From positions 1,550,001 to 1,614,000 of the forward strand of contig NZ_LR134481.1 in assembly GCF_900638025.1 (NCBI RefSeq): a stretch of DNA of 64,000 nucleotides, written 5' to 3'. The notes beneath the pieces were generated by a model. That model saw only the letters and a program-made list of their open reading frames with translations. It was not told where the DNA came from and did not search any database. Each line of letters starts with the position of its first letter. The first letter of the stretch is position 1. The DNA is from Haemophilus parainfluenzae (GTDB lineage: Bacteria > Pseudomonadota > Gammaproteobacteria > Enterobacterales > Pasteurellaceae). This document shows, piece by piece, positions 50,784 to 58,740 of this stretch. The translations under genes were made by a program, and so were the position numbers.

Positions 50784-51112
50784 TATGGCTCCTCTTTAAA
50801 ATCACAGGTGATTTCTGTATAAGATTGATCCACCTTTGCAGGCCACTTTTTACAAATCACTTTTTTAAGTTGTTTTGTTAAAGGATCGATAAAGTAAAAA
50901 GGTTTGATCCCTTGATGGCGCTCGAAAAATGATAAAACATCGGGAGCGCTTTTATTTCGCACCTTAATGACAACAGAATAAGTTTTAAGCAAAGCATTGA
51001 TACCATTCAATCTGCGCTGTGTATAACCATCGCCAAACACTACCTCACTAATATTTGGCTCGTTATCTACACTATAATTAGGTCGAACACACCATTTAAA
51101 TGTTTCCATCAT
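50783..51112 (-). CDS. Phage minor tail protein M-like
   Basis: A 109-residue protein: METFKWCVRPNYSVDNEPNISEVVFGDGYTQRR, FFERHQGIKPFYFIDPLTKQ. These are typical of the lambda M family, which caps the tape measure at the tail tip. It overlaps the end of the tape measure gene by 4 bases and the L-like gene by one, a tightly coupled order. Confidence 0.88.
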   Translation of the reverse strand: MMETFKWCVRPNYSVDNEPNISEVVFGDGYTQRRLNGINALLKTYSVVIKVRNKSAPDVLSFFERHQGIKPFYFIDPLTKQLKKVICKKWPAKVDQSYTEITCDFKEEP

Positions 51113-54100
51113 CCAAGCATACCTCCGTAACGCATATTCTCTTGTAGCATCTTGCCTGACTCTTGCTGTGCAATTTTTCGCATTAATTCTACTGTAATTT
51201 CAAGCTGTCCATTTCTTGATTGTTGGCTTACCGTTGCATCCATCGGTTCACCGTTATTAATCACCTTAACCGCTATATTCCCTGATGATTTAGGTTGATA
51301 AGCCATAGTTGGCAATCTTGGTACGCCGACTCCACCGCCATTAGCAAAACCATGACGCACAGAACCGTAATTAAGATGATCTAAAAAGCCACGACCCAAA
51401 CGAGCAGTGGCTTCTTTTGTTATGACGTATTCGCCTTTATGTACAATACCAGCTGGCGTATATTTTCCACCATCACCTGTATAACCACCAGTCGCAAAAC
51501 TCATCGTTACTGATTGAATATTTGAAACGATACTGGCAGTTTGACTGGCTACCCGTGCATATTCAACCAAATTTGCTGGATAAGGTAATTTTGCTGCTTC
51601 CGACAAAGCTAACTGGATATTGATAATACTTTCCGCAATAGCGAAAGCTTTACTTGCAGCAAACATAGCTTTATAAGCAGATGACTGTTGGCCTGCAGCA
51701 TTAGCCATTACACCAGCCATCGTGTCAAAAGCTGAACTCATCATCTGCGTCGATTGCGCGTAATAATCTGATTCCTTCTTCTGCCGCTCCAAATCATACT
51801 TATCTTGAATTTCTTTTTTGCGACGCTGATATTCTTCCTCCGATAATAATTTCTGCTCATTGCCGCTTTGCATTGCCTCCAGCAAGGCTAAATCGCGAGT
51901 GCGTTGGTTCTCGATCTCCTGATTCGGATCGAACTGAGCACGAAATTGTGCCAATGGATCGACCGCACTTTGTGACATCTGTTGCGCATAGTCAAACTGC
52001 ACTCGATTCGAGGCTTTCGCCGCTTCACTTTGGTTGATCTGCCCTTTCTCGTATAATTCTTGAATAGATTTTAGTTCATCATCAAGATTAGCTTTCAATA
52101 ATTTTTCTGGCGCATACTTGCCAGCAAGCTCTAAACGTTGGCGAGCAAAGCGTTCTGCAATGGCAGTTTTTGCGGTTTCATATTCTTGATAAGACACCAC
52201 ACCTTTTTTATTGTGTTCTTCCAACCGTTGTAACATTCGCACTTGTTCTAATTCAATTTCACCAAGGTTGGAACTACTTTTTTTACGTATTTCATCGTAG
52301 AAATTAAGCCAGCTGTCGCGAGCATTTTCACCAGATGATTTGCGCCCACCTGATTTTTTGTGACTTTCTTTGATTTGCGTTTCAATTGTTGTCACTTTTG
52401 TTTCATCGGAAAACATTTTTTCTAATGTTGCTTTACCGGCTAAAATCTTGTTTAGTGTTTCAAGTGATAACCCGACGGCTTTATCTGCCGCATTAGCTGC
52501 GGTAATTGTGCCTGTCGCAATGCCAATCAATACTTCATTATATTCAGCACCCTCTTTCCCAAGCAATTCATAGAGACCTGCTAAAACATATGCAGATTTT
52601 GCTTGCCCTTGTTGTTTTAACTTCGCAACCTCTAATTTTTGAGCAAGCGTTGTTGATTTACCATTTAACTTATCAATTGCATCTTTTAAATCTAATGTCT
52701 TATCTGCCGCTTTGTTTGCACTATTCGCCGTATCATTAAAGCTTTTCGGTAAGTTAGCTATAATGTTATCTGTAGTTTCAGCTGATACTCCAAGCAACTT
52801 GAATTTCTGTCGCACTTCATCGACACTTTTACCTGCTCTAAGCATTTTCTCACCAAGTGGAGAAAGCATTTTTTCAAGAGCTTTTTCTGCTAAACTTGCA
52901 TTTTCTTCGATAGACTTGATTTCGTTTTGTAGGTGCTCCAACTCTTTATCACTAATACTATTAACGACTGTGAAACCATCAAAATCGCCATTAATGTTTT
53001 TTGATTTTGCACTAGCTTTAGCTTTTTCGATTTCCTTGTAATATTTCTCAATATCTTCGAGTTGCTTTTCTACTTTTAAGGATAATGCAGCTTCACTTAA
53101 TTCATTGTAACTTTCTGCTAATCCTTGGTTTGCAGTTGTAGTATCAAGTGCCCACTGTCTTGCTTGCGCCGCCTGTGAACTGAAGAAAATTAATGATGTA
53201 GCAGCTATTCCAATTACGCCAGCAGGCCCACCAAGTAAAGCCATTACACTTTGCAAACCTTTTGCCGCCATCGCAGCAATGTTAGTTGCCGTGGCAAGAT
53301 TTCGTTTTGCAGTAGCTTCAGCTTGTGCAAGTGCAATAATTTGCGCTGACTGCACTTTCATTCTTTCACGCAATGCAAAGCGTGTTTGTTCCGATTGCGC
53401 AAGCTGGAATTGAGCATTTAAGCTTGCCATTTCAACCTGAGCCGCTGTACGCATTGCAGTAGCTTTTGTCACAATAGCTTTTGCTTCAGCATAATAAGCC
53501 AGTTTATTTTTTGCACTAGCATAACCCGTTTTTAATAGTTCCAAGCCGTATTTGCTAAGATGACCGATAGCAAGTGCAGCTGTCAGCGATCCAAGCCCAA
53601 TAATTAATTCTTGGAGATGATCGCTAACAAAATCGACTCCAGTAGCTAGTTTTTGCGTAACACCTAACGCACTATTTGCTTCGCCTGAAAACTTAGTTAT
53701 CGATGTCTCTAAATTTGTAAAAGACATCGAAAGCGTTTTAACGCGTTTATTAAAGTCATTATCTACTGTATCTCGTGCTTTTACTAAAGCCTGGATAACA
53801 GTGTGAATATCCAATTGCCCTGCTTTAGCTAAGTTTTTCAGCTCACCAGTTGTTACGCCAAGCCCTTTAGCTATTGCGTCAGCAAGTCCTGGAGTTTGCT
53901 CAATCACAGAATTAAGCTCATCACCGCGTAATTCCGCACTTCCTAATGCTTGCCCAAATTGCATTAATGCTGCTTCGGCTGCACCTGCACTAGCACCTGA
54001 GATTGCAACAGATTTTGCAACAGTCTCCGTTAATTCAGAGACTTGCAATTGAGATAAATTCAATCTATCTGCATTTTGTGCAAAGCGTTGATAGATTTGT

Positions 54101-54528
54101 GCAGTAGCACCAACAGCTTGATTGGTTTTCAAGGAAATATCAAACACCGATTCTGTCGCAGCCACCATAGCTGTTTGGCTATTTGTTACTAAGCGAATAC
54201 GGTTTTGCAATTCAGTATAACTATCCGCATATTTCATCACATCAGAAATACCAGATGATAAATAGGAACCGCCCGAACTTACAATGCCGGCCCAAAAAGT
54301 ATTTCTTGTTGTTTTATTAATTGTATTTGCCGCTTTCTCTATGTTATTCAAATATTGAGTTGTACGCTCTGAGAATTGTTTTGCTTTAGCCTGAGCTTTT
54401 GTAAAATTCAATTCAAATTGTTTTGCGAACTTTTGCGTTTGATAGGATGATTTATCAAGCGCCTGATTAAACCGAATTGAGTCCAAACTCAAAAGAATAT
54501 TTAACGAACCTAAACTTGACATATTCAC
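51109..54528 (-). CDS. Phage tail tape measure protein
   Basis: A 1139-residue protein that sets tail length and guides DNA entry. The start is MNMSSLGSLNILLSLDSIRFNQALDKSSYQTQKFA. The conserved tape-measure region TELQNRIRLVTNSQ...GSAELRGDELNSVIEQTPGLADAIAKGLG lies at about 90-220. A hydrophobic segment (GPAGVIGIAATSLIFF) is near residue 440, followed by long coiled coil and a C-terminal part with GGYTGDGGKYTPAGIVHKGEYVI near 1020. At about 3 residues per nanometre-scale step it implies a tail somewhat longer than that of lambda (853 residues). A terminator lies just before it. Confidence 0.93.
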   Translation of the reverse strand: MNMSSLGSLNILLSLDSIRFNQALDKSSYQTQKFAKQFELNFTKAQAKAKQFSERTTQYLNNIEKAANTINKTTRNTFWAGIVSSGGSYLSSGISDVMKYADSYTELQNRIRLVTNSQTAMVAATESVFDISLKTNQAVGATAQIYQRFAQNADRLNLSQLQVSELTETVAKSVAISGASAGAAEAALMQFGQALGSAELRGDELNSVIEQTPGLADAIAKGLGVTTGELKNLAKAGQLDIHTVIQALVKARDTVDNDFNKRVKTLSMSFTNLETSITKFSGEANSALGVTQKLATGVDFVSDHLQELIIGLGSLTAALAIGHLSKYGLELLKTGYASAKNKLAYYAEAKAIVTKATAMRTAAQVEMASLNAQFQLAQSEQTRFALRERMKVQSAQIIALAQAEATAKRNLATATNIAAMAAKGLQSVMALLGGPAGVIGIAATSLIFFSSQAAQARQWALDTTTANQGLAESYNELSEAALSLKVEKQLEDIEKYYKEIEKAKASAKSKNINGDFDGFTVVNSISDKELEHLQNEIKSIEENASLAEKALEKMLSPLGEKMLRAGKSVDEVRQKFKLLGVSAETTDNIIANLPKSFNDTANSANKAADKTLDLKDAIDKLNGKSTTLAQKLEVAKLKQQGQAKSAYVLAGLYELLGKEGAEYNEVLIGIATGTITAANAADKAVGLSLETLNKILAGKATLEKMFSDETKVTTIETQIKESHKKSGGRKSSGENARDSWLNFYDEIRKKSSSNLGEIELEQVRMLQRLEEHNKKGVVSYQEYETAKTAIAERFARQRLELAGKYAPEKLLKANLDDELKSIQELYEKGQINQSEAAKASNRVQFDYAQQMSQSAVDPLAQFRAQFDPNQEIENQRTRDLALLEAMQSGNEQKLLSEEEYQRRKKEIQDKYDLERQKKESDYYAQSTQMMSSAFDTMAGVMANAAGQQSSAYKAMFAASKAFAIAESIINIQLALSEAAKLPYPANLVEYARVASQTASIVSNIQSVTMSFATGGYTGDGGKYTPAGIVHKGEYVITKEATARLGRGFLDHLNYGSVRHGFANGGGVGVPRLPTMAYQPKSSGNIAVKVINNGEPMDATVSQQSRNGQLEITVELMRKIAQQESGKMLQENMRYGGMLG

Positions 54529-54529
54529 C

Positions 54530-54560
54530 TCATAAAAAAAGCCCGCCGAGGCGAGCTTTT
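54530..54560 (-). terminator. Terminator between the toxin-antitoxin cassette and the tape measure gene
   Basis: AAAAGCCCGC (54537-54546) faces GCGAGCTTTT (54551-54560) around CGAG, with one mismatch. On the minus strand the stem is followed by TTTTTTT and then the tape-measure ribosome site. Confidence 0.75.
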
Positions 54561-54573
54561 AGAAACTTATAAT

Positions 54574-54810
54574 TTAATTAATAATAACATATTTCACACG
54601 ATTCTTATCTTGTTCAGCTATCCTTAGTTTATTAATACGGTTATTTTCTTTAATAATAGCTACAACAAGACAAGTTGCGAAAATAGCAACATATACACCC
54701 AAAAAAGCGAGAATATAAATAAAATCAACAGCAAATAAAAGGAATAATGTTCCTAATGCAATCAGCAGTATAAAAAAGCATTTTGCTGTAAATTGAATGA
54801 AATCACACAA
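54574..54810 (-). CDS. Small phage membrane protein (hypothetical, 78 aa)
   Basis: A 78-residue protein with two hydrophobic helices (FILLIALGTLFLLFAVDFIYILAFLGVYVAIFATCLVVAII) and a charged C-terminus (KENNRINKLRIAEQDKNRVKYVIIN). It lies 15 bases after the antitoxin gene and before a terminator, so it is the third gene of the cassette. The family is not recognised. It could be an exclusion or stress protein, but nothing in the sequence decides this. Confidence 0.65.
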   Translation of the reverse strand: MCDFIQFTAKCFFILLIALGTLFLLFAVDFIYILAFLGVYVAIFATCLVVAIIKENNRINKLRIAEQDKNRVKYVIIN

Positions 54811-54825
54811 TATGTTTACCGCCTT

Positions 54826-55128
54826 CTATAAGTTGAAAGTAACTGTCTTTCCTGTGGGTAATTCAACCGATAAATTTAACACACCACCCATTGCTTCAAT
54901 GTAACGTTTAACTGATGATAATTTAATGTCATTGCCACGTTTTTCAAGGGCGACAACTGACGGCTGAGAAATACTTAATGCTTCTGCCATTTGCTTTTGT
55001 GAAAGCTCTAATTCTTCACGAATACGGTAAAGTTGTAACTCCATTCGCATATCGTCTGCCATAGCTTTCACTTTCGCTTGCTTTTCAGCTGGAAGATTAT
55101 TCATCAGATCTTTAAATTTTACGCTCAT
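54826..55128 (-). CDS. higA: HigA-like antitoxin (XRE helix-turn-helix)
   Basis: A 100-residue protein with an XRE-type helix-turn-helix in its middle (LSQKQMAEALSISQPSVVALEKRG, about residues 42-65) and a C-terminal region after it (YIEAMGGVLNLSVELPTG). It would neutralise the toxin encoded just upstream and bind the palindrome ahead of the pair. The toxin-first order and a 17-base overlap fit the HigBA type. Confidence 0.85.
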   Translation of the reverse strand: MSVKFKDLMNNLPAEKQAKVKAMADDMRMELQLYRIREELELSQKQMAEALSISQPSVVALEKRGNDIKLSSVKRYIEAMGGVLNLSVELPTGKTVTFNL

Positions 55129-55495
55129 TCTCTTGCTCCTTAGTTAATTCAGAAAGGTAATCATCATAGGTTTGTTCCGCTAGGGCAATCATCTCTTTGT
55201 AAAAGAGCTTTTCTTTCTTGCCTTTCTTATCTCCGCCACACAAAACAATCGCTTGTCTGACAGGATCGAAAATATAAAATAAACGGAATACCGATAATTT
55301 AGACTGTACTCGCAATTCTTTTAAATTGGTATATTTAGAGCTTTGCAGCGTATCCGCATAAGGTCTGCTTAATTGTGGACCTTCTGTTGATAGTAATTCC
55401 AACGCCGCATAGATTTTTAATACGTCATCTTCTGCCAGCATTTTTAACCAGTTTAAAAGTGGGTCTTGTAAAATTACTTCCCATTCTTGTTTCAT
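55112..55495 (-). CDS. higB: HigB-like toxin (RelE superfamily, Gp49-like)
   Basis: A 127-residue protein of the phage-derived Gp49-like/RelE group: LKMLAEDDVLKIYAALELLSTEGPQLSRPYADTLQSSKYTNLKELRVQSKLSVFRLFYIFDPVRQAIVLCGGDKKGKKEKLFYKEMI. Relatives are ribosome-dependent mRNA nucleases. It is first in the pair with the antitoxin and has its own promoter/operator. The pair sits inside the late tail operon, between the tail chaperone and tape-measure genes, where lambda has nothing. Confidence 0.85.
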   Translation of the reverse strand: MKQEWEVILQDPLLNWLKMLAEDDVLKIYAALELLSTEGPQLSRPYADTLQSSKYTNLKELRVQSKLSVFRLFYIFDPVRQAIVLCGGDKKGKKEKLFYKEMIALAEQTYDDYLSELTKEQENERKI

Positions 55496-55519
55496 ACAGC
55501 TATTACCTTTCTTATTATT

Positions 55520-55555
55520 TATATAGATTCTAATCTATATAAGATACGGAAGCAA
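55520..55555 (-). promoter_or_regulatory. Palindromic operator and promoter of the higBA cassette
   Basis: TATATAGATT (55520-55529) and AATCTATATA (55532-55541) form a perfect 10-bp inverted repeat with a 2-base centre, 25 bases before the toxin gene. On the minus strand, TTGCTT (55555-55550) and TAGAAT, 17 bases later, make a plausible promoter whose -10 lies in the palindrome. This is the usual layout for antitoxin autorepression. Confidence 0.7.
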
Positions 55556-55563
55556 TAGATAAT

Positions 55564-55788
55564 TTAACGATTTGCTAAATAATCAGCCACCCCGTCATCA
55601 TCTTCATCATCCATTTTTTCTTGGTAAAACGGCATAAAATCAGATAATTCTGGAGCCTTAGACTTAGGGTCTCGATTTATCATAGCAAGCAAATGTGAAA
55701 CTTGTGCAGTCCGATAATCCTCTCGCCATAATCCAAAAGGCTGTTCCTGATAAAACATTTCGTATTCTTGGAGATGATGCTCTGGCAT
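55564..55788 (-). CDS. Tail assembly chaperone T domain (made as a G-T frameshift product)
   Basis: From its ATG this frame gives 74 residues (MPEHHLQEYEMFYQEQPFGLWREDYRTAQVSHLLAMIN), matching the lambda T domain. The same frame is open further upstream to the slippery site and encodes LSLGKTLEEIEQ directly before it. That is typical of T, so the part is probably read as a -1 extension of G rather than from its own start. G and GT bind the tape measure and recruit tail-tube subunits. Confidence 0.8.
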   Translation of the reverse strand: MPEHHLQEYEMFYQEQPFGLWREDYRTAQVSHLLAMINRDPKSKAPELSDFMPFYQEKMDDEDDDGVADYLANR

Positions 55789-55832
55789 TTGCTCAATTTC
55801 TTCAAGTGTTTTGCCGAGAGAAAGTGAGAGGT

Positions 55833-56240
55833 TTATTTGGAACTTTCTTCGGCTAGAGAGTTTTTTGGTTCGTCTTCCACAATAGCTTGAGTTAATTGCT
55901 CAAATACAACCTTATCTAATTTGGAAAGTGCGGTTAAATCATCAGGATTATCCACATCAAAAAGATTTTTACCATCTTGATCGCACAACCGCATAGCAAG
56001 CGTACGCGTTAATCGATTCGGGTCATAAATTTTAGCAAGTTGCTCAGTAAGGTGTTTTTCATCATTGAAGTTCAATTCAATACCTTGACTCTCTGCAATG
56101 CGTACCAATTCTTGTTGTTGCCCATAAAGCACACGATTCATTTCACCAACGGTAATTTCACGTATATAAAAAGTCACTCCATTAATGATGATTGGGGTAA
56201 CGTTAGGCTTATTGGCTAAAAGTTTTTCGCGTAAATTCAT
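55833..56240 (-). CDS. Tail assembly chaperone G-like
   Basis: A 135-residue protein (MNLREKLLANKPNVTPIIINGVTFYIREITVGEMN to KNSLAEESSK) in the position and size of lambda G. The start at 56240 follows GGAAG; an upstream in-frame ATG at 56258 is possible. Near the end the codons CCA AAA AAC hold the slippery heptamer A-AAA-AAC, giving the -1 path into the T frame. A terminator separates it from the major tail protein gene. Confidence 0.85.
   Translation of the reverse strand: MNLREKLLANKPNVTPIIINGVTFYIREITVGEMNRVLYGQQQELVRIAESQGIELNFNDEKHLTEQLAKIYDPNRLTRTLAMRLCDQDGKNLFDVDNPDDLTALSKLDKVVFEQLTQAIVEDEPKNSLAEESSK
55860..55866 (-). other. Programmed -1 frameshift site in the G/T tail chaperone gene
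   Basis: On the minus strand the heptamer AAAAAAC lies in the zero frame as A-AAA-AAC. Moving back one base joins G, after EPKN, to the frame that runs into the T domain without a stop. Confidence 0.75.
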
Positions 56241-56261
56241 TTTAATTCTTCCATTCATTCA

Positions 56262-56290
56262 AAAAAATAGCCGCACTTTTAAGTGCGGCT
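56262..56290 (-). terminator. Terminator after the major tail protein gene
   Basis: AGCCGCACTT (56269-56278) faces AAGTGCGGCT (56281-56290), a perfect 10-bp stem. On the minus strand it is followed by ATTTTTTT. It lies inside the late operon, before the G/T genes. Confidence 0.8.
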
Positions 56291-56297
56291 GCACAGA

Positions 56298-56951
56298 TTA
56301 AGCTACAGGTAAGTGATATTCCTGTTTTGTATGCTTAATAGTTGCACCACTTTCAAATTTACCCATAGTTTCACCAGAGTAACCATTGCCAGATTTGAAA
56401 TAACCAGTGCCATACATCGTTCCTTGACCATTTGGGAAAACTAAACGGAAAGGGAATTTCGATTTCGAAAAGAATTTTTTACGGCATAATTTTTGCATTT
56501 CAGACATTGGCGCGGTAAAGAACTTCATCTGAGTCTCACCATACTCGAACTCGCCTGCTTCGGTGGTTTTGCCATCATCACACATAGTAGTCACATCTTC
56601 TTCGGTCAATGTATCTTCGCTACGCTCTAAATTTCTGAGCTCACAGAAATTATTTGACCATTTCACTAATGCCGCTTTAGCATCAGTAAATACTGTTGGT
56701 TGATCATACGCTGACCAATCAACTTCATCGGCTAACGTGATTACATCTGCCGCTACAGATTTAACTGGATAATATCCATCTAGCGCACCTAATCCGGTCA
56801 CTAAGATACAATCACCAGTTTTGAATCCGCTTGATGGAACAGTTACTGTTGCATTCGGGGTCACGGTACAAGCAGTAATTTTTTTACCAACATCTTCTCC
56901 GATGCCAATATAAAATCGTGTACGTTGAAACGGTGTTGTTTGTGTAGGCAT
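56298..56951 (-). CDS. Phage major tail (tube) protein
   Basis: A 217-residue protein in the lambda V position, between the U-like and G-like genes. The sequence MPTQTTPFQRTRFYIGIGEDVGKKITACTVTPN, then NFCELRNLERSEDTLTEEDVTTMCDDGKTTEAGEFEYGETQMKFF and the final GKFESGATIKHTKQEYHLPVA, is typical of siphovirus tube proteins. Hundreds of copies polymerise into the tail tube. It is followed by a strong terminator. Confidence 0.85.
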   Translation of the reverse strand: MPTQTTPFQRTRFYIGIGEDVGKKITACTVTPNATVTVPSSGFKTGDCILVTGLGALDGYYPVKSVAADVITLADEVDWSAYDQPTVFTDAKAALVKWSNNFCELRNLERSEDTLTEEDVTTMCDDGKTTEAGEFEYGETQMKFFTAPMSEMQKLCRKKFFSKSKFPFRLVFPNGQGTMYGTGYFKSGNGYSGETMGKFESGATIKHTKQEYHLPVA

Positions 56952-56953
56952 AT

Positions 56954-57364
56954 CTAGTCCTCATACTTAATTTGATATTTAAGGTTAGAAACGAACCAAG
57001 TGCGATTCGTCGTATCTTGCTCGTATTCGTAGCTAATAAGAGTCATTTCAGAAATATTTTCCGATAATTCATCATTAGATATAGCTACGCTTAATCGCTC
57101 TTTGATTTTGTCTGCAATATCATCTAATGCGTCGTCGCCTAAAGCAGTTTTCAGATAAATCGCGATGTTTAAGGCTGCGGTATATTCGTGATGACAGAGA
57201 TCTACCTCTTCGCACGAAATCTCATCAAGAAAAACTGCAATAGCTGTTTTTTCTTGGTCAATATCAATAAATAAAGGGCGCCCAGAATAAATATTCTCAA
57301 CACCCTTTATACTGCTTTTGAGCATATCCGACACTTGATGTCGAATCTTCTTATGAATTAGCAT
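56954..57364 (-). CDS. Phage tail terminator protein (lambda U-like)
   Basis: A 136-residue protein (MLIHKKIRHQVSDMLKSSIKGVENIYSGRPLFIDIDQEKTAIAVFLDEISCEE, ALGDDALDDIADKIKERL). It resembles minor tail protein U, which stops tube growth and joins the tail to the head. It lies between the Z-like gene (8 bases before) and the major tail gene (2 bases after), in lambda order. Confidence 0.82.
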   Translation of the reverse strand: MLIHKKIRHQVSDMLKSSIKGVENIYSGRPLFIDIDQEKTAIAVFLDEISCEEVDLCHHEYTAALNIAIYLKTALGDDALDDIADKIKERLSVAISNDELSENISEMTLISYEYEQDTTNRTWFVSNLKYQIKYED

Positions 57365-57372
57365 TTAATCCT

Positions 57373-57903
57373 CTATTTTTTAAAAATGTCACTCAACTCT
57401 CTTGTCAGTTCGACTTTGATCTGACTTGAATAATCTTTTAACTCATTACGGAAAGCCGTTGTTAATGGTCTAGTTAACGGAATCTTAACAACATCAATTG
57501 AATACCGCTCTTTACCTTGTCGCTGCATAACGTGTTTACGACCATTTGCTAGAGTTTGAATAAAACCGCGTTGTATTTGATATTTGCCTATTCTAATTTG
57601 CCCTTTACTCGCTCGCATAGTTCGTCTAGGGTTTTCCAATAATCGAATTAACGGTAAATTTCTTCTATCAACTCGTATTTTTGCAACTGGTCGATTCGCT
57701 GTTGCTTTTTGGGATAATCGAGCTCGCTTGCGGATTAATTTAGCTGGCACATGAATCTCTTTGGATACATTTTTGGTTCCATTTTTGATTGCACTTCTCG
57801 CCACCTTATTAATCGCTTTTGCTGCCGCTTTAGGCGCGACTTGATTAGCTAGTTTTTGGATATTAGCTTGTAACGCTGCCATCCCTTCAATTTTCACCGC
57901 CAT
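57373..57903 (-). CDS. Phage minor tail protein Z-like
   Basis: A 176-residue very basic protein (MAVKIEGMAALQANIQKLANQVAPKAAAKAINKVARSAIKNG, KEIHVPAKLIRKRARL). This is the pattern of the prophage minor tail Z family, which helps join tail and head in lambda. It follows the FII-like gene by 2 bases. Confidence 0.85.
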   Translation of the reverse strand: MAVKIEGMAALQANIQKLANQVAPKAAAKAINKVARSAIKNGTKNVSKEIHVPAKLIRKRARLSQKATANRPVAKIRVDRRNLPLIRLLENPRRTMRASKGQIRIGKYQIQRGFIQTLANGRKHVMQRQGKERYSIDVVKIPLTRPLTTAFRNELKDYSSQIKVELTRELSDIFKK

Positions 57904-57905
57904 AT

Positions 57906-58217
57906 TTACTCCAATTGCAGTACGATCTTCTTATCTTCAAAGCTAAACCCTCGCACAACATATTCCTCTGTTGAAGAAGTAATGATATCTCCAAGTTTTG
58001 GCTTATATTCTGATGCTTTAAAAAGAGTGAGAGTACGCGTCGTGCCATTAATTAAGTAATCATCGGTGTAATTGCCACTCATTAGTTTTGGGTTTTCATC
58101 AAGCACAGCCTTGTATTTTTTGCCGTTGATAACATAGACGGACATCATCACATCTGATATGACTTTGTCCGCCTGTGCGAGCGCGTCATCAAACGGACTA
58201 AGCGTTGATCTTGACAT
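57906..58217 (-). CDS. Phage head-tail attachment protein (lambda FII-like)
   Basis: A 103-residue protein (MSRSTLSPFDDALAQADKVISDVMMSVYVINGKKYKAVLDEN, then beta-rich KLGDIITSSTEEYVVRGFSFEDKKIVLQLE). Position and size match lambda FII, the joint that receives the tail. Its start overlaps the preceding DUF2190 gene by 20 bases. Family assignment rests on context as well as sequence. Confidence 0.7.
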   Translation of the reverse strand: MSRSTLSPFDDALAQADKVISDVMMSVYVINGKKYKAVLDENPKLMSGNYTDDYLINGTTRTLTLFKASEYKPKLGDIITSSTEEYVVRGFSFEDKKIVLQLE

Positions 58218-58521
58218 CTACAGTGCCCATCGATACTCCACTAGCATTCCAAGCAATACCTAAACGCTTGTTACTACCAGCGGTAATGGTTGCACCATCG
58301 GTTGCTGACCAGTAAACAATTGCACCTTGTTTAATGTCATCTTCCGCTTTTGCTTTCACAGTGAAAACGCCTGTAGTTAAGCCAACGCCTGTTTCATTTT
58401 GTGCAACATCAGATACTGAGATTGCAGCAAGGTTTTCTAACATTACTACATCACCGCTTTTTACAGCAGCGGTAGCGGTAAAACGAACGGTGTTTCCGTC
58501 TTGCATATAGTTTTTAGCCAT
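58198..58521 (-). CDS. DUF2190 capsid-associated (decoration-like) protein
   Basis: A 107-residue protein starting at MAKNYMQDGNTVRFTATAAVKSGDVVMLENLAAIS, with ribosome site AAGGACA. The frame runs 35 codons further up, but that part overlaps another ORF and lacks family similarity. DUF2190 proteins occur next to the capsid gene and are thought to decorate or stabilise the shell, like lambda D. Confidence 0.82.
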   Translation of the reverse strand: MAKNYMQDGNTVRFTATAAVKSGDVVMLENLAAISVSDVAQNETGVGLTTGVFTVKAKAEDDIKQGAIVYWSATDGATITAGSNKRLGIAWNASGVSMGTVDVKINA

Positions 58522-58583
58522 ATTTATTGTCCTTTCTGAATTAATAAGAATTTGCCTAATGCATCCAAGAAATCTGGCGATAA

Positions 58584-58706
58584 TCATAAAATCACACAAA
58601 TAAAGGAGAGAACAAGCACTGCCCATATAAAATGCCGAGCCGTCTTTGATTTATCGATGATTTCTAACATTTTACAAACCCCATCAAGTAGTTTAAAATC
58701 AATCAC
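58584..58706 (-). CDS. Tiny phage membrane ORF (40 aa, GTG start)
   Basis: From a GTG preceded by AGAAGGAAT this encodes MIDFKLLDGVCKMLEIIDKSKTARHFIWAVLVLSFICVIL. It is a charged N-terminal half and one C-terminal transmembrane helix. It lies between the capsid terminator and the DUF2190 gene on the same strand. No known family is recognised. Confidence 0.5.
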   Translation of the reverse strand: MIDFKLLDGVCKMLEIIDKSKTARHFIWAVLVLSFICVIL

Positions 58707-58740
58707 GATTTATTCCTTCTTGTATAGGAAGTTGGAATGA

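Noticed and set aside
58522..58626. N-terminal extension of the DUF2190 protein (MGSACSLLYLCDFMIIARFLG)
   Set aside because: It overlaps the tiny upstream ORF, and the conserved protein begins at MAKNYMQDG with a good ribosome site.
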